NCBI GenBank assembly: GCA_965198875.1
Contig: CBDAPU010000001.1
Span: 1,116,001-1,180,000 of the forward strand
DNA: 64,000 bases
DNA from: CBDAPU01 sp965198875
GTDB taxonomy: Bacteria > Pseudomonadota > Gammaproteobacteria > Eutrophobiales > Eutrophobiaceae
Reading direction: 5' to 3'
A program made the position numbers and the translations under genes. The stretch's first letter is position 1; the number at the start of each line of letters is the position of its first letter. Below, one piece after another: positions 8,237-17,379 of this stretch. The notes beneath the pieces were generated by a model, which was not told where the DNA came from, did not search any database, and was given only the letters and a program-made list of their open reading frames with translations.

Positions 8237-9517
8237 ATGACATTACTCGCATTTGGTCTCAATCACACTACTGCGCCACTTCATGTCCGGGAAAACGTGA
8301 CTTTCCTGGGCGATGCCGTGCCTTTCGCATTGACGGAGCTAACCGGACACACCTGTATAGAGGAGGCGGCGATATTATCCACCTGTAACCGCACCGAAAT
8401 CTACTGCCATCTCGATGGTGCAAATACAGCTCAACCGGTTGACTGGTTTTCCGGGTTTCACGGATACCGCACAGAGGAACTACAAAACTACATCTACACC
8501 TACCCGGATGCAACCGCCGTCAAACATGTCCTGCGTGTCGCCAGCGGTCTGGATTCCATGATGCTGGGGGAGCCACAGGTTCTTGGGCAATTAAAACAGG
8601 CCTACCAAACGGCGCTACAGGCGGGCAGTATTGGAAAGTTGTTGAATCGATTGTTTCAGCACGCCTTTAAGGTCGCCAAAGAGATAAGGAGCCATACCCT
8701 GATAGGTAGCCACCCTGTTTCCGTCGCCTACGCCTCGGTTCGTCTGGGCAGACAAATATTCGGCGATCTATCCACACAAACGGCGCTGCTGATCGGCGCC
8801 GGGGAGACCATTGAGCTGACCGTGAAATACCTGCGTGATAATGGACTGAAAAAAATGATCATCGCCAATCGCACATTGGAGCGCTCGCAAGAGCTTGCAC
8901 GGCAATACGCTGCATACGCCATCTCCCTGGGGGAGATCCCCGAACACCTTGATGAGGCCGATATCATCATCTCCTCAACCGCAAGCCAGCTTCCCATACT
9001 CGGTAGATGCGCCATTGAGGCGGCGATTGCAAGGCGCAAACACCGGCCCATGTTCATTGTCGATATGGCCGTGCCCCGGGACATAGAGCCGCAAGCCGGC
9101 GAGCTCGAGGATGTGTATTTGTACACCGTGGACGATCTCAAGGACATTATTGATGATAGTATTAAAAGCCGTCGGCAAGCGGCCAGAGAAGCTGAGCGCA
9201 TTATTGACACGGAAGTCGTTCAGTTCATGGGATGGATAAACTCCCTTGACGCCGTCTCAACCATAAGCGCAATGCGTGACAAGGCGAAACATACACGGGA
9301 TGAGGTGTTGCAAGGGGCGCTGCAAAAACTACGGCAGGGCGCTGATCCAGAATCGCTACTGCATGAGGTGACCCATTCCCTCACCAATAAACTGCTGCAT
9401 CCGCCGAGCGCCCATTTAAATAAACTGGATTTGAAGAGAAAAGCGGACGTGTTGCAGCTCGTTCGGGCGCTGTTTGATCTGACGGATGCGGATCTAAAAC
9501 CCAAAAAGCGCAGGTAG
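8237..9517 (+). CDS. hemA: Glutamyl-tRNA reductase
   Basis: A 426-aa HemA, which reduces glutamyl-tRNA to glutamate-1-semialdehyde and so commits carbon to tetrapyrroles (haem, sirohaem). The catalytic Cys50 is in STCNRTE. The substrate-binding GLDSMMLGEPQVLGQ, the NADPH-domain GAGETIELT and a C-terminal helical dimerisation domain are all present. I use the ATG at 8237: an ACAGG motif sits 6 bases upstream, and a TTG two codons earlier abuts it. Haem supply suits the many cytochrome genes in this window. prfA follows after 51 bases, the usual hemA-prfA-prmC order. Confidence 0.97.
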   Translation: MTLLAFGLNHTTAPLHVRENVTFLGDAVPFALTELTGHTCIEEAAILSTCNRTEIYCHLDGANTAQPVDWFSGFHGYRTEELQNYIYTYPDATAVKHVLRVASGLDSMMLGEPQVLGQLKQAYQTALQAGSIGKLLNRLFQHAFKVAKEIRSHTLIGSHPVSVAYASVRLGRQIFGDLSTQTALLIGAGETIELTVKYLRDNGLKKMIIANRTLERSQELARQYAAYAISLGEIPEHLDEADIIISSTASQLPILGRCAIEAAIARRKHRPMFIVDMAVPRDIEPQAGELEDVYLYTVDDLKDIIDDSIKSRRQAAREAERIIDTEVVQFMGWINSLDAVSTISAMRDKAKHTRDEVLQGALQKLRQGADPESLLHEVTHSLTNKLLHPPSAHLNKLDLKRKADVLQLVRALFDLTDADLKPKKRR

Positions 9518-9568
9518 CGGCCTGATCCCTGCACCCCCTCTTTATTTCACACCCCTTTCACATATACC

Positions 9569-10648
9569 ATGAAAGACAGCTTGCAGAAGAAACTGGAAAA
9601 AATAAGCGCTCGCCAGGAGGAGATCCACGCCTTGTTGGCCACCCCTGAGATCATAAACGATCAAAACCGCTTCCGTGATTTAAGCAGGGAAGCGGCCGAA
9701 ATCACGCCCGTTGTTAATTGCTTTCATGATTATCAATCGGCCCTGTCGTCATTAAAACATGCACAGGAGATGTTAAAAGACAGCGACAGTGACATACGCG
9801 CCCTGGCCAATGAGGAGGTCGAATCATCACAAAGGCAAAGCCAGGCGCTTGCATGTGAGCTGCAAAAACTACTCTTGCCCAAAGACCCGGCCGATAACAG
9901 CAATCTCTTTCTGGAAATACGTGCGGGCGCCGGTGGCGAGGAGGCGGCGCTGTTCTCGGCGGATCTCATGAAAATGTACGCTCGTTATGCAGAGAAACGC
10001 GGCTGGGAGACGGAGGTATTGAGCAAAACACAAAGCCACCTGGATGGTTACAAAGAAATCATCATGCGTGTTGTTGGTAACGGCGCCTATGCAAAATTGA
10101 AGTTTGAGTCCGGCGCCCACCGGGTGCAACGTGTACCGGAGACCGAATCCCAGGGGCGCATACACACATCCGCCTGTACCATTGCAGTCCTGCCGGAGGT
10201 CGATGAGATCAGTGAGATTGAAATCAGCCCCGATGATGTGAGGGTGGATACCTTCCGTGCCTCCGGCGCCGGCGGCCAGCATGTGAATAAAACCGACTCG
10301 GCCATTCGCATCACCCATCTTGACAGCGGCATGGTTGTTGAGTGTCAGGATGAACGCTCACAACATAAAAACCGTGCCCGCGCCCTGTCCCTGTTACAAG
10401 CCAGGCTATTGGCGAGGGAAAAAGAAAAACAGGCGTCAAAGATAGCGGAAAACCGCCGTAACCTGGTGGGCTCAGGGGACCGCTCAGAGCGCATTAGAAC
10501 CTACAATTATCCGCAAGGCAGGATAACCGATCACCGGATCAACCTGACCCTGTATAAACTGGATGAGTTTATGCAGGGCGAGCTGGACATGATCATCGAC
10601 CCCCTCATCAATGAACATCAGGCCGATCAACTGGCGGCAATCAAGTGA
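9569..10648 (+). CDS. prfA: Peptide chain release factor 1
   Basis: A 359-aa RF1, which recognises UAA/UAG and triggers hydrolysis of peptidyl-tRNA. The GGQ catalytic motif is at residues 235-237. The tripeptide that reads the stop codon is PET (in RVPETESQGRIHTS), which marks RF1 rather than RF2. The length is typical. The stop codon overlaps the GTG start of prmC, whose product methylates the GGQ glutamine, so the two are likely translationally coupled. Confidence 0.97.
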   Translation: MKDSLQKKLEKISARQEEIHALLATPEIINDQNRFRDLSREAAEITPVVNCFHDYQSALSSLKHAQEMLKDSDSDIRALANEEVESSQRQSQALACELQKLLLPKDPADNSNLFLEIRAGAGGEEAALFSADLMKMYARYAEKRGWETEVLSKTQSHLDGYKEIIMRVVGNGAYAKLKFESGAHRVQRVPETESQGRIHTSACTIAVLPEVDEISEIEISPDDVRVDTFRASGAGGQHVNKTDSAIRITHLDSGMVVECQDERSQHKNRARALSLLQARLLAREKEKQASKIAENRRNLVGSGDRSERIRTYNYPQGRITDHRINLTLYKLDEFMQGELDMIIDPLINEHQADQLAAIK

Positions 10649-11490
10649 ACAAACAACAAACCACTCAAGAATTATTAACATCCGCCGAGGAAGCATTGCA
10701 GGTTTCAGAGACCCCCAGGCTGGACGCCGAGGTATTGCTCGCCGCCTTGCTGGGGGTGAATAGAAGTCGGCTCTATGCCTACCCTGACGCCGTTATCGAT
10801 AAGAGCATAGCAAGGGATTTTCATTGCCTGCTGGAAGATAGGAAAGACGGTTGCCCGGTGGCTTACCTGACGGGCAACAAGGAGTTTTTCTCGATGCGCT
10901 TCAATGTGAACGCCAACACCCTGATCCCCAGGGCGGAGACGGAGACATTAGTTGAGCTGGCGCTTGAACACATGCCCGCTGATCACACCGGCGCCGTGCT
11001 GGACCTGGGCACAGGCAGCGGCGCCATCGCCATCGCCATCGCCGCCTCAAGGCCGGGCTGTGCGATAACCGCCGTTGATATCAGCATTGAGGCCCTCAAG
11101 GTTGCCCGAGAAAATGCCCTTTCCAACAACATCACCAACATCACCTTTTTACAATCCGACTGGTTTGGGGAGCTACAAAATCAACGCTACGATGTGATCG
11201 TATCCAACCCGCCCTATGTGGATTATCTGCGCCGCAACGCCATGGCGAATGCGCTAAAATACGAGCCAAGGGCCGCACTCGATGGCGGGCATATGGGACG
11301 GGAGCACCTGCAAAGCATTATTGCCGGGGCCCGGCAACACTTAACACCGGGCGGTTTCATGATTACCGAGCATGGCTGGGATCAGGGCGAGTTCGTCAGA
11401 TCCCGGTTAGTATCACACCACTATGAAGATGTTCGTACCCACACCGATCTGGCCGGGCATGAACGCTATGGTTTTGCATCACGCCCATGA
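10645..11490 (+). CDS. prmC: Release factor glutamine methyltransferase
   Basis: A 281-aa SAM-dependent N5-glutamine methyltransferase that modifies the GGQ motif of RF1 and RF2. SAM motif I is LDLGTGSGAIAIA, and the catalytic SNPPYVDYL motif is near residue 190. The N-terminal helical domain has the family PRLDAEVLL and FFSMRFNVNANTLIPRAETE segments. The start is GTG at 10645 within the prfA stop region. Its own stop overlaps the ATG of the next gene (ATGA at 11487), indicating one operon. Confidence 0.96.
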   Translation: MNKQQTTQELLTSAEEALQVSETPRLDAEVLLAALLGVNRSRLYAYPDAVIDKSIARDFHCLLEDRKDGCPVAYLTGNKEFFSMRFNVNANTLIPRAETETLVELALEHMPADHTGAVLDLGTGSGAIAIAIAASRPGCAITAVDISIEALKVARENALSNNITNITFLQSDWFGELQNQRYDVIVSNPPYVDYLRRNAMANALKYEPRAALDGGHMGREHLQSIIAGARQHLTPGGFMITEHGWDQGEFVRSRLVSHHYEDVRTHTDLAGHERYGFASRP

Positions 11491-11861
11491 ATGACGCCCG
11501 GACGGTCATCATCAAGTGCAGCGCAAACATATCGCAGGGGCTGATCTCGGAGCTGAAAACCACTTTGGGGGAAGACGTGGCAATGAGCTATGGGGATAAT
11601 ACCCTCAAGGTGCAATACCTTTTCCCTGATTGCCACTTTGCCCTGATCAGATCGGCGTTAATATCAGCCGGTGCGATGGACGGCATGGGCATAATAGACA
11701 GGGCTCGCTACATAATGCTCGCCTACAGGGAGAAAAACGAGGCGGACTATTTGCAGCCGCATTCGGGATGGCGGCACATTATCGAGGCGATCCACATGGC
11801 CTATTTCAAACCCGATCATCAAACAACACCCACAGCGCAAAGAGCACACTGGGAGAAGTAA
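11487..11861 (+). CDS. Unrecognised 124-aa protein in the prmC operon
   Basis: I do not recognise this protein. It begins at the ATGA overlap with prmC, so translation is probably coupled. It has no signal peptide or membrane segment. Residues 1-75 look like an alternating strand/helix domain (TVIIKCSANIS, GLISELKTTLG, NTLKVQYLFPD, ALIRSALISAGA), somewhat like the beta-alpha-beta-beta-alpha-beta fold of heavy-metal-associated domains but without a CXXC. The C-terminal half is rich in His, Tyr and Trp (SGWRHIIEAIHMAYFKP). A moeB-like gene follows after 58 bases. A partner in sulfur or cofactor transfer is possible but unproven. Confidence 0.8.
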   Translation: MNDARTVIIKCSANISQGLISELKTTLGEDVAMSYGDNTLKVQYLFPDCHFALIRSALISAGAMDGMGIIDRARYIMLAYREKNEADYLQPHSGWRHIIEAIHMAYFKPDHQTTPTAQRAHWEK

Positions 11862-11919
11862 TGAGACGTCACACAGACATGCCCAGGACTTACCAGCGCC
11901 CATCTGCTGACACACAACC

Positions 11920-12675
11920 ATGAACGATGATCAATTATTGCGATACAGTCGCCAGATCATGTTGCCCGAGATCGATGCGAAAGGGCAATTAAAACTGGCG
12001 AGATCAACGGCTCTCATCATCGGCGCCGGCGGGCTGGGCTCGGCGGCGGCCATTTACCTCACCGCAGGCGGTGTCGGACACATTATCCTGGTTGATTTTG
12101 ACCGGGTTGATCTATCCAACATACAACGGCAAATACTGCACATGAGCGATGACGTCGGCCGCTTAAAAGTCGACTCGGCCAGAGATCATCTGCTGGCGAT
12201 CAACCCTGAGGTAGAATTAACCCTAATCGATCATGCCCTGGACGATGATGAGCTTATCCGGTATGCAAACCGATCGGATGTTATTGTTGACGCCAGTGAT
12301 AATTTTAACACCCGCTTCGCCATCAATGGCGCCTCCGTCAAAACCCGAACGCCCCTTGTCTCCGGGGCGGCTATTCGCTTTGAAGGGCAGGTGAGTGTAT
12401 ATAACCCCCTGGATGAGGGCTCTCCATGCTATCGCTGTCTTTATAGAGATGACGCCATCGTTGAGCAAACCTGCACGGCTAACGGAGTGCTCTCGCCCTT
12501 GCTCGGCATTGTCGGCAGCATACAGGCGACTGAGGCCATGAAGCTGATCATGGGCTTGGGAAAAACACTACAGGGAAAATTATTGCTCATCGACGTCATC
12601 ACCATGGAATGGCATACCGCCGTCCTGCCGAAGGATCCGGGCTGCCCCGTTTGCAGTATAAAATCCGTGGCATAG
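11920..12675 (+). CDS. moeB: MoeB/ThiF-family adenylyltransferase
   Basis: A 251-aa E1-like enzyme that adenylates the C-terminal glycine of a ubiquitin-like sulfur carrier (MoaD or ThiS). It has the nucleotide-binding GAGGLGSAAAIYL, the DLSNIQRQILH segment, a conserved Cys in QTCTANGV and two zinc-binding pairs, CYRC and CPVC. No MoaD or ThiS gene is adjacent, so assignment to molybdopterin rather than thiamine synthesis rests on family likeness and on the common hemA-prfA-prmC-moeB order. Confidence 0.88.
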   Translation: MNDDQLLRYSRQIMLPEIDAKGQLKLARSTALIIGAGGLGSAAAIYLTAGGVGHIILVDFDRVDLSNIQRQILHMSDDVGRLKVDSARDHLLAINPEVELTLIDHALDDDELIRYANRSDVIVDASDNFNTRFAINGASVKTRTPLVSGAAIRFEGQVSVYNPLDEGSPCYRCLYRDDAIVEQTCTANGVLSPLLGIVGSIQATEAMKLIMGLGKTLQGKLLLIDVITMEWHTAVLPKDPGCPVCSIKSVA

Positions 12676-13093
12676 AACATGAAAATGATCCCATCACCGG
12701 CAAAGCTGAAAAGCGCAGGGCACAAACTTGCTGCATCCGTTGTGCGTCATGGGATCGACCGCTTATAAGGCGGAGCTGATATGATCCCGCAAGAATACTA
12801 TCTAGCAAGCCACATCGTGCAAGATAAGACGACGCCATCTTTAAGGCGCCCGCAAGAGCAGGGCCGGACATGGCGAGAAATGCGCGAAGGCGAGCGGACA
12901 TGGTGTGGCATTTTCCATTCCCGCCCGTCTCTCAAAAGCCACGCCACCACCCACGGATCGGCAACCGATCACCTGCCCGGGGATCATTTATGTCGTCAGT
13001 TCATTGGATAACGGCTGGCCTGTTATGTTAATGGCGAAGAGTCTGAAGCGATCATGTTATGCTGATCGACACTGAACATTAAAAAGTTAGACA
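12676..13093. other. Non-coding spacer, moeB to TPR-TonB gene
   Basis: These 418 bases hold no convincing gene. The open frame at 12781-13011 has no family features and an implausible composition. No RNA gene or clear terminator was recognised. Confidence 0.5.
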
Positions 13094-14215
13094 ATGCGTG
13101 TTATTTCCATCATCACCTTAGGCTGTTTACTGCTCTGCCTGCAAGCTGCCGTGGCGCAAGATAAACAGATCTCCCGGGAGTTCACCAAAACCTATCGGGC
13201 CTATAACACCGCCTATGCCCAGGGAAATTACCCGCGCGCCGCCGAGCTGGCGCAAAAAGCCCTTAACCTCGCCATCGCCGAGTTGGGAGATGATCATGAA
13301 AAAATCCCCGTCCTGCAAGTGAACCTGGCCCATGTGCTGCTCATCACGGGAAAAATCAAGGAGGCCGAGCCCATCTTGCTGCAAGCGAAATCCCGCATTA
13401 TCGAGCAATCCGGCAGTGATGATCTGAACCTGATCACGGTTCACGAGGATCACGCAAAAATCTATATCAGCAAAAAAGAGACGGACAAGGCAAGGCAGGA
13501 GCTGGACAAAATTATCAACATCATCAGCAAACAGTCCAGCGATACAGATCCGGCCATCGCCAATGTTTTAATGCAAAAGGCGGCCATCGATATTGCAGAG
13601 AAAAAACTCATCAAGGCTGAGGCCGGCTATCGGCAAGCACTGGCTATCTATGATGAGCAGTATGGCGAGGGCAACATGGCCTCAGCGAATGTGATCTCCC
13701 TGCTCGGCGATATCGATATCAGCAGAGAGGCCTTTGAGAAGGCCGAGCTGAAATACCTGGAGGCATTACGCATCTATCAGGACAACCTGCTGGAAGATGA
13801 TCCCGTTGTTCTGGCGAGCCACGCACGGCTGGCGAGATTATACGTGGGATTACGGGATGATAAGTTTGCACACCACGCAGATCAGGTGATCAAATTCAGC
13901 GCCGATAAAGACGGCCCCGCCTACCCCATGTATGTCATGCGCCCCAGGTATCCGGTCTTCAAAGATGGCGAAAGACCACAGGGCTGGGCCCTGGTCGAGT
14001 TTACCGTGACTGCCGATGGGCGCGTAGAGGGCGCGAAAATCATCGAATCAAACCCCGGCAACGTCTTTGATAAAGTCTCCCTTGACGTCACCCCGACATG
14101 GCGTTTTAAGCCCAAAGTCGTTGACGGCGAACGCATCGCACAGCAAAAAACCCGGGTGCGACTGGTGTATATGAAAGACAACATTGAAGTGTATTTCGGC
14201 GAATTAAAATTATAA
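13094..14215 (+). CDS. Secreted TPR protein with TonB C-terminal domain
   Basis: A 373-aa protein with a cleavable-looking signal peptide (hydrophobic core to AVAQD, about residue 22). TPR-like helical repeats follow (about 30-265), including paired AEAGYRQALAIYDEQYG and AELKYLEALRIYQDN units of the kinesin-light-chain type. It ends in a TonB C-terminal domain (about 275-373: YPVFKDGERPQGWALVEFTV, then WRFKPKVVDGERI). Standard TonB has an N-terminal membrane anchor and a proline-rich linker; here both are replaced by the TPR region. No exbB or exbD is nearby. The role is unknown. Confidence 0.85.
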   Translation: MRVISIITLGCLLLCLQAAVAQDKQISREFTKTYRAYNTAYAQGNYPRAAELAQKALNLAIAELGDDHEKIPVLQVNLAHVLLITGKIKEAEPILLQAKSRIIEQSGSDDLNLITVHEDHAKIYISKKETDKARQELDKIINIISKQSSDTDPAIANVLMQKAAIDIAEKKLIKAEAGYRQALAIYDEQYGEGNMASANVISLLGDIDISREAFEKAELKYLEALRIYQDNLLEDDPVVLASHARLARLYVGLRDDKFAHHADQVIKFSADKDGPAYPMYVMRPRYPVFKDGERPQGWALVEFTVTADGRVEGAKIIESNPGNVFDKVSLDVTPTWRFKPKVVDGERIAQQKTRVRLVYMKDNIEVYFGELKL

Positions 14216-14618
14216 CCGCCGGGGCTTAACGGCTGAGACCGGCCTCTCGTGCATTGCCCGAAAGATGTTGCCGCAGGATAGAAAAGCCCGAGAAAATGTC
14301 CCCTGAAATGCGGTTTGGCGACATTCGGCCAGGTTAAAAAGCGGCGCAACAACATGATGAGGCGACACAAACGAAGCGCCAGGCTCAAAGCCTTTAGCCA
14401 TGACGGATAATTCATGAACATCACCGCCGAACCTCGCGAGCGCTTATTCAAGGCCGGCGGGTAACCGCTCCACCATCAACACCCACAAAACACTGCCCAC
14501 CCATAAAGCCCGCTACGGCATGAACCAGGCCGATCCCCGGCGGCGCCGGAATAACCGCCCAAGATAATGCTCTTGCCGAGAGCCCGCTTATTTATCCTGT
14601 CTTTGAACGTAGGCGTAG
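14216..14618. other. Convergent spacer between the TPR-TonB gene and fbpC
   Basis: These 403 bases separate converging genes. The minus-strand frame that spans much of the region (13921-14451) mostly overlaps the TPR-TonB gene and has no family features. I see no RNA gene and no strong terminator hairpin. Confidence 0.5.
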
Positions 14619-15680
14619 TTAGGGTATTTCTAATTGAACCTGATCAAATACGACCAGATGATCCATTTCCACACGTATGCCTATGTCTTCCTTAATGGCA
14701 TGGTTATAATGACTGGGCACCAGACTGAGCACCTGCTCTCCCCCCGGCAATGACAATGTATAGAGAAACTCGGCCCCGCGAAACGCCTTCTCCAGCACGG
14801 TTGCGGTCAGGGGGCTATCCTCATCATGGATGATATCATCGGGGCGCACCAATACCGCCACCTGCTCACCTGGGGCATAACCATGTTCACGGGGATCGGA
14901 CAGGACCCCCAACGCCGTCTGCACCGTCATCTCATCTAACACCGTCCCGTTCAAAAACACCCCCTCACCCACAAAGCCCGCTACGTAGGCACACCCTGGC
15001 CGATGATACAACGCCAGCGCCGTATCCCATTGCAACAGGCGTCCATCGCAAATGACGCCAATCTCATCGGCCATGGCGAAGGCTTCCAGTTGATTGTGGG
15101 TCACCAAAATCGCCGTGATATTATCCTGCTTTAACGTATTTCGGATCTCCCGGGCAACCTGCTCTTTTAAGCCCACATCCATATTGGAGAAGGGCTCATC
15201 GAGCAACAGTATTTCCGGTCTCGGGGCGCAGGCCCTTGCGATGGCCACCCGTTGTTGCTGGCCGGCGGATAGTTGATGTGGATATTGATGACGAAATGCG
15301 CTGATGTTTAATAATTCAATCACCTCATCCGCCCTTGCTTCTCGCCCATCTTTCGTTAATTTTTGCAGGCCAAAGGTGATGTTGTCCTCAACGCTTAGAT
15401 GAGGGAACAGGACAAAATCCTGGAACACCATGCCCACGTTGCGCCGCTCCACGTTGATAAGTGTGGTGTTGCTGCTGACACACTGACCGTTGATCTGGAT
15501 CTCGCCACTGAGCGGTTGCTCAAAACCGGCGATGGCACGCAACAGGGTTGTTTTGCCACAACCACTTGGGCCCAACAGGCAACCAATATGACCCGCCGTC
15601 ACATGAAACGAGATATCATCAATGATCGTTTGATCAGAGAGCGAGACGATCAGGTTTTTTACCGCCAGTTTAGCGGCCAT
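14619..15680 (-). CDS. fbpC: Ferric iron ABC transporter, ATP-binding subunit
   Basis: A 353-aa ABC ATPase of the FbpC/AfuC type that powers import of Fe(III) brought by FbpA. Walker A GPSGCGKTT, the ABC signature LSAGQQQRVAIARA, Walker B ILLLDEPFSNMD and the H-loop His in ILVTHNQLEA are present. A C-terminal TOBE-like region (about 240-353) is typical of this branch. Its start overlaps the end of the permease gene by 11 bases, so the two are coupled. Confidence 0.93.
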   Translation of the reverse strand: MAAKLAVKNLIVSLSDQTIIDDISFHVTAGHIGCLLGPSGCGKTTLLRAIAGFEQPLSGEIQINGQCVSSNTTLINVERRNVGMVFQDFVLFPHLSVEDNITFGLQKLTKDGREARADEVIELLNISAFRHQYPHQLSAGQQQRVAIARACAPRPEILLLDEPFSNMDVGLKEQVAREIRNTLKQDNITAILVTHNQLEAFAMADEIGVICDGRLLQWDTALALYHRPGCAYVAGFVGEGVFLNGTVLDEMTVQTALGVLSDPREHGYAPGEQVAVLVRPDDIIHDEDSPLTATVLEKAFRGAEFLYTLSLPGGEQVLSLVPSHYNHAIKEDIGIRVEMDHLVVFDQVQLEIP

Positions 15681-17361
15681 GATCGGGATGTGCTCGTGAT
15701 AAGGCGCGGCTTAGCATGATCACGGGAATAATGCCGACGAGGACGATGGCGAGGGCAGGAGAGGCGGCGTCGGCGAGGCGCTCTTCGTTTGCCAGCTCAT
15801 AGGCACGTACCGCCAGGGTATTAAAGTTAAACGGCCTTAATATCAATGTCGCCGGCAATTCCTTCAGCACATCAACGAACACCAGCAACAGGGCGGCAAG
15901 CAAGGTGCCGCGCATAAGCGGTATGTGCACCTGCCTTAATAACTGACGGCTACCAAGCCCGGCGCTTCTGCCCACCTCGTCCATGGACGGCTTGATCTTC
16001 ACCAGACCGGCGTCCACGGTGTTCAGAGACACCGCCAGAAACCGCACCAGATAGGCGAACACCAAAATCCCTGTTGTGCCGCTTAACAGCAGGCCGGCAT
16101 CTATGCCAGTGAATTTCTCAAGGACGCTGTTTATGTACCTGTCAAGGCGGGTGGACGGCAACAACACCCCGACTGCAATCACCACCCCGGGGATCGCATA
16201 GCCCATGCCGAGGAGACGATGAATGCCCCCTGTTAGCAGGCCCGGTTGCAATCGTTTGCTGTAGGCGACAAGCAAGGCCAGCAAAACAGCCAGCAGTGAG
16301 GTGATGAAGGCCAACTCAAGGCTGTGGCCCGCCAGGGTAAGGAATGCATAATCCAGAGAATAATGATAAGTTTGTATCGCCCAGATCAGCAACTGTCCGG
16401 CCGGCAGCACAAACCCGAATACCAGCGGCAACAAACAGGCGGCCAGCGCCAGCAGGGCACGCCCTCTTTGCAGTTTATGTCTGCCCAGTCGGCTATAACG
16501 TGTGCTGGTATGATGATAACGCGTCTGGCGTCTGGCGTAATGCTCGAGCACCATGAGAGATAAAACAAAAACCGTTAATAACGCCGATAGCTGTGCTGCC
16601 GCCACACTGCTTCCAAGCCCAAACCAGGTCTTGATGATCCCTGTCGTGAAGGTGGTGATACCAAAATACTGCACCGTGCCGTAATCGGCCAGGGTTTCCA
16701 TCAACACCAAAGACAGGCCAACGAATATGGCGGGCCGGGCCAGTGGCAGAATAACGTTAATCACTGTCCTGATCGGCCCGGCGCCCAGTGTTCTGGCCAC
16801 TTCAATAACACACACGGACTGTTGGGCCAATGCTGCCCTTGTTAGCAGATAAACATAGGGATACAACACCAGTGATAACATCACCACCGCCCCCGGCAGT
16901 GAGCGGACCTCGGGAAACCAGTAGTCCCCATACCGCCATGCAAAGACCGCTCGTAACCAGGATTGCAGTGGCCCGGCCACATCCAGCATACCGGTGTAGG
17001 TGTAGGCAATGATATAGGCGGGCATGGCCATGGGCAACAACAAGGCCCATTCAAGCTGTCGGCTAAAGGGGAAACGACACAGGCTCACCAGACAGGCGGG
17101 GACGATACCCAATGGCAAGACCAAACAGCCCACGCCCAGCATGAGCAACAGGGAATTGGTGATGTACTCACCGAGCACCGTTTCGTATAAATGTTGCCAG
17201 AGACCACCACTGGAGAAAAAAACCGAAGAGAAAACAACGAACAGCGGCGCCAGCAACACGGCGGAGAGGATGGCCGAGACGATCACCCAGGGGTGCAAAG
17301 GGCCAATTCGAAACGGTTTATGCGGGGATGTGCGGGGTAGATTTGTGATAAGGCCACCCAT
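15670..17361 (-). CDS. fbpB: Ferric iron ABC transporter, fused permease
   Basis: A 563-aa inner-membrane permease with two homologous halves. Each half carries an EAA-type loop that contacts the ATPase (EVARTLGAGPIRTVINVILP and EVGRSAGLGSRQLLRQVHIP). Many hydrophobic segments are visible, consistent with about twelve helices. The double-length form is normal for FbpB/SfuB. It starts 18 bases after fbpA ends. Confidence 0.92.
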   Translation of the reverse strand: MGGLITNLPRTSPHKPFRIGPLHPWVIVSAILSAVLLAPLFVVFSSVFFSSGGLWQHLYETVLGEYITNSLLLMLGVGCLVLPLGIVPACLVSLCRFPFSRQLEWALLLPMAMPAYIIAYTYTGMLDVAGPLQSWLRAVFAWRYGDYWFPEVRSLPGAVVMLSLVLYPYVYLLTRAALAQQSVCVIEVARTLGAGPIRTVINVILPLARPAIFVGLSLVLMETLADYGTVQYFGITTFTTGIIKTWFGLGSSVAAAQLSALLTVFVLSLMVLEHYARRQTRYHHTSTRYSRLGRHKLQRGRALLALAACLLPLVFGFVLPAGQLLIWAIQTYHYSLDYAFLTLAGHSLELAFITSLLAVLLALLVAYSKRLQPGLLTGGIHRLLGMGYAIPGVVIAVGVLLPSTRLDRYINSVLEKFTGIDAGLLLSGTTGILVFAYLVRFLAVSLNTVDAGLVKIKPSMDEVGRSAGLGSRQLLRQVHIPLMRGTLLAALLLVFVDVLKELPATLILRPFNFNTLAVRAYELANEERLADAASPALAIVLVGIIPVIMLSRALSRAHPDHGR

Positions 17362-17379
17362 AGCTCATCCTGGCCTTAA

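Noticed and set aside
12781..13011. 76-aa frame in the moeB to TPR-TonB spacer
   Set aside because: Odd composition, no ribosome-binding site and no recognisable motif.
13921..14451. 176-aa minus-strand frame across the end of the TPR-TonB gene
   Set aside because: Mostly antisense to a well-supported gene, with no domain pattern.
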